Notes under the pieces: model-generated
The model's input: the letters and a program-made list of their open reading frames with translations, nothing else
Databases searched by the model: none
Told to the model about the DNA's origin: nothing
NCBI GenBank assembly: GCA_009599575.1
Contig: VWND01000008.1
Coordinates: 1,240,001-1,304,000 of the forward strand
Source: Blumeriella jaapii
Lineage: Eukaryota; Ascomycota; Leotiomycetes; Helotiales; Drepanopezizaceae
Length of the DNA stretch: 64,000 nt
Reading direction: 5' to 3'
Part shown: positions 45,312 through 56,211 of the stretch, piece after piece
Layout: each line of letters opens with the position of its first letter
Numbering within the stretch: position 1 is the first letter of the stretch
Program-made: the position numbers and the translations under genes

Positions 45312-45621
45312 TGAGGTGCCCAGAGAGAAAGTCGGTCTTGATTCCAGCGTAAAAAAGTCGTTCGTGTGCATCTCGTCTACCTGGTAGTAGTCGGCCGAAA
45401 CCCCAGCTTCCTTCTAATAATTGTATTACATCCTACATTTCCCAGACCCTTACGGAACCAAACGGAAAACTCATCAAGACCAAAGACCCGAATCCCAAAG
45501 CGAGTCCGTCCGAAAGAAGAAGAAAAACCAAAAAAACCAAAAAAAAAAAAAAAAAAATCCCCCCCAAAAAAGAACAAACAAACAAAACAAACACCAAAAA
45601 AACGAAGCGAACCAACTGAAA

Positions 45622-46416
45622 ATGCATACCCCAACCAGCCTCTTCGCCCTCCCCTTCACCCTCGCTCTCTCTACTCTCCTTTTCACGCCCGCCCACGCCA
45701 GACCCATACACACCACAAACATGGTCCGGGTCCAGGTACACGCCCAAGTCGAAGTCCAGGTCCAAACCAAACAACCCTCGCCACGCCCAGCCCACCACAT
45801 CCACCTCTTGGTCAACGCCTCGCCCAACAAGCAGCCGCCAAACTCATTCCCAGTCCTGGTACCGGTAGCCCACGTCCCGGGCGCAGCGTCTCGGGCAGCG
45901 TCCCGGGCAGCGTCCCGGGCAGCGGCCGCCACGCGTCAGCAACGCGGCGACGCCCCGGCACCCGACTCGGAGCGCGAAAGCGCACGCCTCGACCGCGCAA
46001 AGCCAGTACCGGCACCCGGAGCAGACAACTGCGACGCGCCCCAAGCCGACCTGGCAAGCCTAGCCGCCGAGCTCCGGAGCGCCTACCCCCGAGGAATGGT
46101 CTTCCCCTACGCGACGAAGCTGCACAGCGCCCTGTCGACCACCATCGCCACGAGCGCCTCCACCGCCGCCTCCCGCGACGAGGAGAGGAGGGACAGCCTG
46201 GAGATCACGCTTCTGCCCCGCGGCGCGGACGTCCACGGAATGAGCGGCGAGCAGCTGGAAAGTCTGCTGGCGCTTCTCGGCAGCGTGTTCGGAGAGCCGG
46301 CAGAGGGAGAGGGAGACGCGGTCAGGGTCAAGGAGGGCGTGAGCCCGGATGGAGAGGTGGCATTCGTGGCCAAGTGGACGGTGTATGCGAAGGAGGCGGG
46401 GAGATGCGAGTTGTGA
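45622..46416 (+). CDS. Secreted protein of unknown function
   Basis: Intron-free, 264 residues from ATG 45622. The N-terminus MHTPTSLFALPFTLALSTLL and the following AHA form a signal peptide. Next come a Val/Gln-rich low-complexity segment (VRVQVHAQVEVQVQ), an Ala-Ser-Arg tandem repeat from GCGTCCCGGGCA units (45884-45925), and a more ordered C-terminal half from DNCDAPQADLASLAAELRSA to the end with only two cysteines. The C-terminal half looks folded (alternating strands and helices) but matches no family I know. It lies directly downstream of the four-gene Cys-rich array in the same orientation. The long A-rich leader (45530-45620) precedes the start. Confidence 0.65.
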   Translation: MHTPTSLFALPFTLALSTLLFTPAHARPIHTTNMVRVQVHAQVEVQVQTKQPSPRPAHHIHLLVNASPNKQPPNSFPVLVPVAHVPGAASRAASRAASRAAAATRQQRGDAPAPDSERESARLDRAKPVPAPGADNCDAPQADLASLAAELRSAYPRGMVFPYATKLHSALSTTIATSASTAASRDEERRDSLEITLLPRGADVHGMSGEQLESLLALLGSVFGEPAEGEGDAVRVKEGVSPDGEVAFVAKWTVYAKEAGRCEL

Positions 46417-46807
46417 GGCGCGAGACCTGGTGGGGTTGGCTCGTCAGCGAAGGGCGCAAGGCGAGAGCTTGGAACTTGTCTGGTGGTGGTGTCCTGCGAG
46501 AGGTTCATGCCTGCGCTTGTAGGTGTGCTGGATTTTGGGGAGGGATTGCTGGCGTTGGGGGCAGTGTGGAGAGAGAGAGAGGTGCATGTATGTGGAGCGT
46601 CTCCCAAGCACGAGCTGGTATCGTTCGGGACGTCAAGGAAAGGCCGGTAGAGACGGCCAGTACCAAGTCTGCGTAATGTAATAAAGCCCATAAAAAGGCG
46701 CCGAAATATCCGTTTCGTCGTTCAAATGCCGCTGCTATGCTAGCGTGCGCTTCCCCTCAGTCACCCAGCCGTGCGTATACACACATATCCTCTTCATCGT
46801 GATCCTA

Positions 46808-49121
46808 TCACGCAGCGCTCAGCTCCGCCATTCTCCTCTCGATTTCCGGCACCTGCCTCAGACGCATCTCCAGCTCCTCCCTCTCATCCTCCAGCCGCAG
46901 CCTCTTCTCCGGATCCAAGCCCGTGAAGATGTAGTTCCCCTGCCCGTCGAACTGCAGGATCTTGCTGTGGTACTTCCACAGACTGCGCCGATGGCTCACG
47001 GTCATGAGCGTGATGCCGAGCGATTTCGCGTGCTCGTACATGATCTTTTCCATTTCGAGCGTGACGCTGGATGTGCATTCATCCAAGATGGCGTACTTCG
47101 GCCGGTGTAAAAGAGGCGAGCCATAGCAACGCGCTGCTGTAAGCCACCGGACAGAACGTCCCGCCATTCTGCTTCGGCGTCCCAGCCGTTAGAGAAGCTG
47201 TCGACAAGGTGGTCCAGATCGAGGATACGGAGAATGTCGAGCAGGTCGGCGTCGGCAATGCCTTTACTGCGCATGATGCGAAGCGAGTCGGGGTAGATGA
47301 TTTGCTGGCGGAGAGAACCAGCGCTCAGGTAGGGACGTTGCGGAACGTAAAAGACTTGCGTGAGCGGTGGTTTGCGGACGGTGCCGCCGTAGACGGGCCA
47401 GAGCCCCCCCCAGGATGCGGAAGAGAGAAGACTTCCCGCAGCCATTGGGACCGACGACGAGGACGTGGTCGCCGCGCTTCATGGAGAAGGAGAGTGCCTT
47501 CACAAGGACACTGCCGCCGGGTGTGATGATTGGGCTGGGCGTGTCAGAGACGCATCTCGTTGGCAAGCAGGGCCACTTACACGTTGATAAACTCAATGTC
47601 CTCACTCTCGATCACTTCGCCGCGTCCTCGCATCAGATCCAGTTGCTGGCCCCCGTCGTCGTCTGAGACGAGGGTCTTTTCAAATCGACCCGCTTGGATC
47701 TCGTCCATCACTTCCAGAAGGGTGGCCACTCGGGACGTGTAGCCTGCGAGCTCCGTGACTTCTTTGTAAGAGAACATGACTCGGCCGAAGGCATCGGAGC
47801 TGGACAAGAGCAATCGTCTGTTGGTGACGAAGCTCTCTGTCCGGTCTCCCATGGTCTGAGCAGCGGCGCCGGGAATCTTAAAGAATACCGGAACGCTGCA
47901 AAGCACTAGTCCTAGAGCTCCCCAGACGTATTTAATGATGAAGTCCTACTACACGTCAACCGGTTGCGCGGCAAAACGGATAAGATGATCCTACCTCCAT
48001 GATCCCGTGTGTAAATCGTCGCCGCAAAATGTCTAAAGCCGTCAGCTCCCGTGAACCCAAGGAAATGATCAGTGCCTACAGTTTACATGCTTGATCAGCG
48101 TGAAGTAGCCCTTGTCTAATGTATCCTTCTCGGCCTCGTGCCCGTTGTAGAGCGCGATTTCTTCGCTGTAATCGATCACCCTCGAATGCTCGAATCGGAA
48201 TTCGCCTTCCAGCCTCGCCTCATCGGCGACGTACTTCCCAAACGGCGGCGTCAATGCTCGCATCACGTTTGCTGACAGCTGAACCAGAAGGGACATGAAA
48301 AACAGCCCCTCCCCGCCCACGCTCTTCGAGAGCGAGTAGTTGTAGATCAGCATGTCCAGTGTCGGCTTTGCCAGATTCCCATACAGCTCGGCCAAGCTGT
48401 TTGCAAACTTCGAAACATCGACGGTGATCAGCTGGTCCGCATTCCGTATCCGGTCGTCGAGGGCGGAGAGGGAGTAGAAGGTCATGTTCGAGAGGTACTT
48501 GTCGTGGATGTAGTTCGTTAACCGCGTGCGATACTGTAGAGAGAGTTTGCACTGATGGTAGGAGAGCTGCGGAACACATCAGCACCGGCCCCTCTGCCCA
48601 CACTGCACACATACCATGGAGTTGGTGAAGGTCGCCGGCACGGCGATCAACATCCACCACACGATCCCCACCAAGAAGTCCTTCCCCTTGCCTCGCACCA
48701 AGCTCGACACCAGCGCGCCGTCCATGGCCGCGACCTTCAGACTGATCAGGGTCCTCACGACCAAGAAGACCGTGTGGCTGATCAACAGCCGGAACTCCTT
48801 GCTCCGCACGCCGGGTATGCAGATCCTCAACAGCCTGAACAGATTCTTGAAGAACTCCCGGTTCAACTCGACCTTCTGCCTCTTGGGGGCCTCGCCACGA
48901 CCGAGCGCCGTGGAGCCCCGCCGCCTGTTGTCGGCCTGTCTCTGCGCCGCGGCCTTCTGTTCGGCGATCGCGGACCGGATGCGATTGAGGAGGGCGAAGA
49001 AGAGCGTGAGGTAGACGGTCCGCGAGATCTTGGTGCGATGCTGGAGATAGACATCGGTGAACTGGGAGACGAGGCTCCGGAGCGTGCGCTCGGGAGGAAG
49101 CAGCTTCGACTGCGCTGCCAT
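46808..49121 (-). CDS. Peroxisomal ABCD-type half-transporter (Pxa family), two frame breaks
   Basis: Peroxisomal importer of long-chain fatty acids or acyl-CoA. Five exons: 48615-49121, 48080-48566, 47995-48032, 47581-47945 and 46808-47534, with introns of 47-49 nt. The transmembrane domain carries the ABCD-type loop with [17 protein letters not shown]. The nucleotide-binding domain has Walker [10 protein letters not shown], the signature [15 protein letters not shown], Walker [12 protein letters not shown] and the H-loop SHR. In the NBD the frame shifts twice: an extra base in a run of eight G (about 47404-47411), where seven are needed for [12 protein letters not shown], and a missing base near 47107 between LFY and HRPKYAIL. 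The two shifts nearly cancel, which argues for indel errors rather than decay. A single half-transporter would need a partner. Confidence 0.9.
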
Positions 49122-49864
49122 GACTGCTGTCGTCGCGGCGGTTTGTGGATTGTGGATTGCGAATTGTGGATTATGGGGGGGGGGGATCTGGGGGAAATCT
49201 GGGGGAAATCTGGGGGGGGACCGCTATTCGACGCTGGGTTGCGCCGCCGGAGTTGTCGGGCTCATCAGAGATGTGCTGGAGATCGTGTCATGGCGCATGT
49301 ATGCGCGTATTCGTGGTGGATCTGGCGGTCGAAGTGAAGCTATTCGGAGAAGTCGAGGTGCTGGGGAGAGAGGGTTGGGTGCATGGGCGAATGGGTGAAT
49401 GGCATTGTGGTGAAGTCCTCGGTAGTGCATGGCAGACCACTTGACCTTCACATGCCGCCCAGCGCCGCAAATCGCACATGACCAGCCAAACATATTTCGT
49501 CGTCGTGTCAACAATAGATCAAACCGTGCCATTCGAGAGAGGGAGAAATAACAACGTGAGAAGGGCTGCTTTGCTGCGCAGTCGAGAGGGTTTTTGAGTT
49601 GCATCTCCAATTGGCTTTGGTCACGTGATCAGGTCGATGTTCCAGCCAGCCTCTAGACCTACAGTACATCCACGCTGTAGTGGCCGACGTGGATTGTACA
49701 GCGCAGTCTTGAACCCAGCGTCGATCCATTTGTGTGGACTACATGATGGCACGACTCGCTTCTCATGGCGATGCATTTCGTCCACGCCCTCTTTGTGTTC
49801 AGTCCCGGCTCAAGCTTCTGTGCCTCTATTGATGTGTACGCTCGCTTAGCGCCCATGTCCTGTA
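49122..49864. promoter_or_regulatory. Upstream region of the ABCD transporter
   Basis: Short tandem repeats (TGTGGAT and TCTGGGGGAAA, 49139-49220) lie just upstream of the start codon. A TCACGTGATC E-box is at 49622-49631, and TACAGTAC occurs at about 49661. No gene recognised. Confidence 0.45.
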
Positions 49865-50365
49865 CTGTAGGGGGCAAAAATGTCTGCACCCCCCTTGCAG
49901 CCAAAATAGCCACTACATAGTACAGTACAGCCAAGGTAGACTTCATGCAGCCAATATAGAAATGCTGAGTTTAATGCTGTGTTAGATGGTTAGATGGCCG
50001 CTTTTCCCATGGCTTCAAGATGCTCAAGATCCTTTAGCAGGCATCGAATCGATATCTTTCTCTGATAGCCTACACGACTGATCGAACGTTCTTCTTAACG
50101 TGGATGTGCGCTTCGAATTCATGTGAAAACATTTTTACATCTCTTGATCAGCGAGTGGTCAACGCGACGACCAAAGCTCAACAGCCGGGTACGAATTTTA
50201 GACTTGAGTGTTGACTTTCACAAGCGACCAGATAAATGATGCTAAACTTAGCAAGCTTACAGTACCTTGGCTATCAAGTCAAATCTTAGTACGTCTATCT
50301 TGGCGGTGTTAAGTCTACTGTACCTTGGCTTCTAGGCGGGTGCGGACACTTTTTGCAACCCACGA
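49865..50365. mobile_element. Mariner-like MITE candidate with terminal inverted repeats
   Basis: The left end CTGTAGGGGGCAAAAATGTC and the right end (reverse complement) TCGTGGGTTGCAAAAAGTGT are followed on both sides by TGCACCC/CGCACCC and AGCCAA, giving about 40 bp of imperfect inverted repeat. Both ends are bordered by TA (49863-49864 and 50366-50367), the Tc1/mariner target. At 501 bp with no transposase, this would be non-autonomous. The right half has an internal duplication of TACAGTACCTTGGCT. Divergence of the ends suggests it is old. Confidence 0.55.
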
Positions 50366-50367
50366 TA

Positions 50368-51105
50368 TTGTACACAAGAGAATGCACGCATCGTCAATGC
50401 GTCCTCACTCCCTTCCATGTCAACAAAACTTCTTCTTCATCCCAGGTCCTTCCATGTATGTACATCGGCTCATCCGTTTCTCTGGATGTTGGTAATATTG
50501 CCGAGTTTTCAGCAAACACAAGCGAGCAGCCCCCACCATTTCGCCCAATTGAACGGTGTCCGATTCATGTAGTGCTCAAATGCGGAGAGATGCCCCAGAT
50601 AGCCCTTGGACGTCTACGTAATTGGGCCGAATATATGGATCCTGATATGCTCAGCACAAAAGTAGCATCCTCCAGGATCAACACCTGACCCTGCGGCACG
50701 CCCCCTTTAGGAAGCCATGATCACCACAGAGAGATCACTTTTGCGCCGCTGATACTAGCCACTAGGCCCTTTGAAGGCCTACAGACACGACGCTCTCCAG
50801 GCTTCGCATCCTCATGGGACATTAACTCAATGCCACCTCCATGTACACCGTGGAAAGAAAAGAGCCCACGGGTTAAAGTACCCAAGAGCTCGGAAATGGC
50901 TGTTCGACATCCTCGCTGAACACCGCGAAGCGTTTGTTTTCGCTTCCACATTGACGAGAGTCGTCTAAGCGAGAAGCCCGAGACTCGGTCCGACACCTTT
51001 CGCTGATATCGAGCCACAACACGGCGAGATTTGGATCGGAGCCATCTACAGTACCACTGTATCTCACCCGGGACCTCTCTGTGAGCGAGCCACACGCCCC
51101 AGATC
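50368..51105. other. Intergenic, nothing recognised
   Basis: No gene recognised. CTACAGTACCACTG is present about 55 bp before the monooxygenase start. Confidence 0.4.
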
Positions 51106-52430
51106 ATGATCATTACCATCGTCGGCGGGGGCGTTGCCGGCCTCACGGCAGCCATCTCCCTCGCCCTCGCCAACCACAACATCACTCTGCTCGAGTCTTC
51201 CCTCACGCCGCCCACGCTGGGCGCTGGCGTCCATCTCACGCCGAACGCGATCCGCTACTGGTGGCAACTCGGGCTCAAAGAGGACATCCTGTCTCATGCC
51301 GTCCTGCCCGCGAGCTTCAACATCCGGCAAGATAGCGACGACACTCTCCTCCGATCCGTCTCGTTCGAGGACTTGGAGAAGGAGTACGGAGCACCGTACT
51401 TGGTGATCCACCGCGTCAACCTGCACCACGTCCTCTACAGCCACGCGATCAGGCCGGCGTCACGGTGCGTCTCGGCAGCGAGGTGGGCAAGTACAACTTC
51501 GAAAGCGGCGGGCTCAAGCTCGTCAACGGCGAAGCCATCCAGTCCGACCTCGTCGTCGCCTGCGACGGCATCAACTCGCTGGCCCGCAACACCCTCCTCC
51601 CTCCCGACACCGAAGTCGGCCCTTCCCAGACCAAGCCCTGGCTGCAGAAGACCGGATGGGCCGCGTACCAGCTCACCGCGCGCATCAGCGCCCTCCTCAC
51701 GCACCCGCTCACCCTCCCCTTGGCCCGAGACCAGAGTTGCAACTGCTGGGCCGGCGACAACCGCTCCACCCTGACCTACCTCACCAAGGACGCCAAGAAC
51801 GTGGACATCGTGCTCTCGCACCCCGACGACATCGACACCTCCTCCTTCCGGCCGCCGCAGTACCGCGGCGCCGTCGAGGCCGCGCTCGCCGACGCCTCGC
51901 CCACCCTGCAGGCCCTCCTGGCGGTCGCCAATCCCAAGATCCACAACTGGCCCGTGTACCAAGTCAAGTCCCTCCCGAGATGGACCTCCCGCTCGGGAAA
52001 GTTCGTGCTGATGGGCGACGCGGCGCACGCGATGGCCTTCCACCTCTCCATGGGCGTCGCGCTGGCCGTCGAAGACGCCGAGGTGCTGGCCATCTGCCTG
52101 TCCTTGATGGCGGCGACCAAGGGCACCCTGGAGCACGCGATGCGCATCTTCGAACTCGTGCGGAAGCCGAGGGTAGAGGCTGCGAGGGAGGCAAGTCTGT
52201 ACGCGGGCCGCATGTTGCATCTGGGCGCGGGAGAAGAGCGGAGCAGGAGGGATCGCGCCATGGCGGAGGATGGTGAGCGTGATGGGAGAGTCGAGGGAGA
52301 GGAGAGCGGGAAGTTCTGGGAGCAGAGAAAGGGCTATGGGATCGCGGATCAGGGGATGAGGGATTGGTGCTACGGTTACGATGCAGAGGAGGAGGTGTTG
52401 AAGGTGTGGGATGGGGTGCGATCTGATTAG
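51106..52430 (+). CDS. FAD-dependent monooxygenase (salicylate hydroxylase-like), one frame break
   Basis: Flavin hydroxylase of the aromatic-ring type. The N-terminal FAD-binding motif IVGGGVAGLTAAISLAL begins at residue 5, followed by the LESS acidic strand end. The second FAD motif near the middle (CDGINSLAR) and the third (LMGDAAHAMAFHLSMG with AVEDAEVLA) are all present. Near 51448 the frame breaks by one missing base: YSHAI is followed in frame by nonsense, while the expected AGVTVRLGSEVGKYNFESGG is in the next frame. No intron fits. With the base restored, the protein is about 440 residues, a normal length. The in-frame substitution of the usual Pro-rich loop after GDAAHAM by AFHLSMG is typical of one fungal subgroup. 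Substrate unknown. Confidence 0.88.
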
Positions 52431-53035
52431 CCGGTGTGTAACCATTAGACTCTCGCTTCTTTTATTCTCAAGTAAACAAACCTTCAAGACAACTACGTGG
52501 CCGTGGTAATCAAGTACTCGCAAATTCCCAAGTTAAAACCCGATCAATTTTCGGTGGGCTGAATTTTCTCATCTAGCATGAAAAGTGTAAGAGAAATTGT
52601 TTCGTCCTGCGTCTCGAAAGTCCAGTGAATGTGTGTCTAGGTAGGTTGGGTAGGTAGATATGACCTTGAACCGGCTGAGCCGAAGCGAAATGTCCGATGC
52701 ATCACGCCAATCTCCACGGGAAAAACACGAAGGCATTCACAAGGCAGCCCGAGCACTCTCGAAACAGATCATGGATTGCCACACAGGGTACATTAAAGCC
52801 ACTAGATCCGCCCGGCATCTGAAGCCCAGCCAGGAAACGACGAGCCGGGCTGTCTGCCTAAGCTAGCAAGCTGATCTATTGATTCATATCACGAGGCAGA
52901 TTGCAGGAGAGAAACGCGTGAAATCGAGCGCATCCCCGAATCGCCTCGCTTTGCACGCGGAAAGCGATCAAAGCACCGCCAGTCTCGGTGCACCCGCCGC
53001 CCACACACACGATCTCGGCCGAGCCAGGCCATCCA
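52431..53035. other. Convergent 3' intergenic region
   Basis: The two flanking genes converge here (monooxygenase plus, RBR ligase minus). No gene or terminator-like structure stands out. Confidence 0.4.
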
Positions 53036-54734
53036 TCACTTTTCCTCCCACGCAGGAGTCAGCTTCGTCTTCGCCTTCTTGGTCGGCGGCCGTCCCTGAG
53101 ACGGCAGCAGGCCCGGCGCCGCCGGCTGCTCCTGCGCAGCCTTCATGCGTCGCTCGGCAGCCTCGGCAGCCAGCGGCCTGACCGCCGCGCTCCTCATTCG
53201 ATCGCGCTCCCTCCTCGCCTCGGCCAAGGCGTCGCTCACCGGCCCGCCGTGGACCAGGACGGCCATGCGCCGCGCCTCGGCCTCTCTCGCCCGCGAGCCC
53301 AGGCCGAGGTGCTCCGGGTGGAAGGGGCAGGAGCGGGCATGTGCCGTTTCGCCCAGGCGTATGATGTTGTCCCAGGAGGCCAGGCACTCGAAGCACCACT
53401 CCTGGCCGCAGCGGCACAGCAGGTGGTTGCAGCCCTCGGTCTTGGTCACGCCCTGCTGGCACGAGGGACACACCTTGGAGGTCTGCGAGAGGAGCTTGGC
53501 CGTCGCCTCGTCGGCTTCCAGCCGCGCGATCTGGGACTCGTCGCGGTCGTACTCCTCGCACGTGAAGCCCGGGTGCCAGGGGAGCTTGTGTCGGACGCAG
53601 GTTTGGAAGCCGCAGGCGTTGCAGGTCATGATGGGGTTGGTGCCATCCGGGAGGTGGATTTGGCTCTTGCCGCAGTTGAGGCCCAGACAGAACATCAGGC
53701 CTGGGGTGACGATCATGCTGAGGTACTCGAAGCTATGGCGGCGCGAGATTAGTGGGAGGCCATGAGCTGGATGGAGCTGGGCAGTCGTGGACCTACCGGG
53801 CAAGCATCTCCTGGGTGCCATACTTCTCGACGTCGTCCCTGTCCATCTTCTCTCGACAAAAGAGACAAGTCATGAGGTGCAATTGGCCCCCGTGCAGAGT
53901 CGTTCCGATGTACCGGCGGATGCACGGAAAGCAGACCACATGCTCGTCGTTGTGATGGCACCTTGGGGTGACCTTACCGCTCTCCAGGAGTTCCTCGGGG
54001 CCGTACATGTCCGAGCAGATGTGGCATTCCTTAGCATCGGCGGGCAGACACTTCTCAGGACCCGTGGCCACTGCAGAGGTCGAACCTGTGTCGGAGGGAG
54101 GATCGTCGTCGTAGTCGGGATTCTGAGGCTCAGTTCCCTCACGTAGGGTGCTCTCACCGTCGGATTCTTCACCATCGCTCAACAAAGAGAGTTGATCGAC
54201 CGGGAGAGGACCGAAGGGATGGACCAGGTCGGATTCAGATGTATGAGCTGCATGGTAAGTAGGATCATGGCTCAGATATCTCTCGGGAGGGACAAAGCCA
54301 TTCTCAGGAGGGGGCAAACGATGGCCGCCGAGTTCAGCTGGCTGCGCGTAACTCCCAAATCCTCCCATTCCCGTTCCCATATCGTCTCTTCCGATTGCAG
54401 AACGTGCCCACTCAAGAGCGCCATCCTCCTCCTCATACGCACGCATCGCCGTCATGCGATCCATCTCCGCGGCGTTGATAGGAGGGCCTTGCGCGGTAGC
54501 GGGGCCAGGGAAATCGCCGATGACACCACCAGCGCGCAGCCAGTCGCGGAGACTTTGAGCTTCCTCTGACGGGAGGCTTCTCTCGAGAGTGGCCAGTCTC
54601 AAGTACAAGAGGGTTCGAGTGTTTGCGCCGGCGCTGGGCAGCTTGTCGTACGCGCGGAGGATGTGTTGCATCTGCCTGGCATCATGCTCTTTGAAGCTGA
54701 GGCCGAACGCTGTCGGTTCATTTGGTGTGGACAT
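53036..54734 (-). CDS. RBR-type (RING1-IBR-RING2) E3 ubiquitin ligase
   Basis: Two exons: 53797-54734 and 53036-53732, intron 64 nt (GTAGGT donor, CATAG acceptor), about 544 residues. The ATG at 54734 is preferred because the frame upstream has no ATG and a TACAG suggests a 5' UTR exon. The N-terminal 200 residues are acidic and disordered. RING1 begins at ECHICSDMYGPEELL with CFPCIRRYI and CLFCREKM. The IBR follows with CGKSQIHLPDGTNPIMTCNAC, and RING2 reads CPSCQQGVTKTEGCNHLLCR then CGQEWCFEC. The Cys in GCNH is in the position of the catalytic RBR cysteine. The C-terminus is Arg/Ala-rich with a Lys-rich end (KKAKTK) that could act in nuclear import (inference). Confidence 0.9.
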
Positions 54735-55350
54735 GTCGACGATATTTCTGTAGCTCAAAAGACGTTAGCTGCTGGCTGCTGAGACAAACGCAGTCAGAAG
54801 AGAGGATGCTTGCCGTCGGGTTCCGAGGGTTGTGACAAGGTGGTTGGGGGATCTTCGGAGAAGGTGTCGGGGAAGTAAGGAAAGTCGAAGGAGTCGGAGA
54901 GGGCAATATTTCGAGGTGGGTTGGACTAGAAAATCGGATTAGTCGACGCTAGTGGACGCTAGCCGTGGCTGCCATGCTAGACACAGTCAACGGAGAGGGT
55001 ACCTCACACTTCAAATAGAACTACCGTAATTGAAGAATCGGCGATGATTACCTGTATCCTAAGTGCGAAAAAGCAGAAAGGAATAACGGAGGTGGGAGGG
55101 TCGAAAGAGCTGAAGACGTCAGAGGTGAATGACTTGTCGAAGTGGGTCAGACTAGAAAAGTGAATGCGTCGACACCAGCGCCATTGCCTCTGTCGTTTTT
55201 ACATCTAAGACGGGACAATACTCAGGCGAAAATGCTAGATAGCATCTATTTCATGGATAGTAAGATCGCTGGCTTCGAGTAGAATTTAGTGAAAAGGATG
55301 CCACTTGCAAAGGCTGTGAAAGATATGTATTCACTTCAAAAACTTCCCTT

Positions 55351-55400
<50 letters not shown>

Positions 55401-56211
55401 CAATTGTAAAAATTCCATGAAACTATTGCTGTCTTCTAGTGTCAATTAACCTTCTAATGTCGGTTCTTTTTTCTCTTTCTTCTGCACGTCATGAAAGCAG
55501 GCCTAAAGTAGAGCGCGTCAACATCCGGTGCCAAGATTTAGCCGATCACGAAGCGATGGAGGTAAACACAATGCTTTCTCAACATCCGACCCAACTTTGC
55601 ACCTTCTGAAAACCATCGTATTTTGATCTGCGTTTCATGTAATCAATAGCGTAAAACCTACTCAACGTTGCACTCTCTCTTTGTAGATATTTAGTCGGCT
55701 AGGAAGCTGTGCACAAGCTAACTGTCGTGCGTGGGTGCTAAGAAAGGACCCTAAGAGCTTACACCGGAGGCTAGAAACGAATATCTGTCTAGAAGAGTCT
55801 CTGGAGTAGGAGTGGAGACCATCTACAGTACTCCGAGGTCTTTCTGTCACGTGATCAGAGCCTCTAGAGCCGGTAGTGAAGAAAATCACGAAACGAGAGG
55901 GAAACTGAATGTAGCACGACACTTAAATACCCGGTGTCCTGTCATATTATGATTCGGAGTCTTCCTTGTCTTTTCGATTGTTCTTTGGGTGTTCAATTCA
56001 TGTGGCTTTTGGTGATGAATAATCTTCGTGTGCTCGCTAGGTGGTGGCTGGAATGGTTTCCTTCCAAAGGAGATAATCTACACTGACCTTTTGGTAGAGG
56101 CCTTAGACTTCTAGAGCACATAATGCAAGGCGTTTACAGGTCAAGCAGCACATCCCAGAAGTCTTACGACCGTGGGCCAGAAAGCAGTCAAGTGCGATCC
56201 ATCCTTAGATT
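54735..56211. other. Intergenic with 46-T tract
   Basis: Contains a run of about 46 T (55355-55400), CTACAGTACTCC (55823) and TCACGTGATC (55848-55857). No gene recognised. Confidence 0.5.
55355..55400. repeat. Poly-T homopolymer, about 46 bases
   Basis: The longest homopolymer in the window, in an AT-rich spacer. It could be the reverse-strand poly-A tail of a retroposed sequence, but no flanking duplication was found. Confidence 0.85.
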
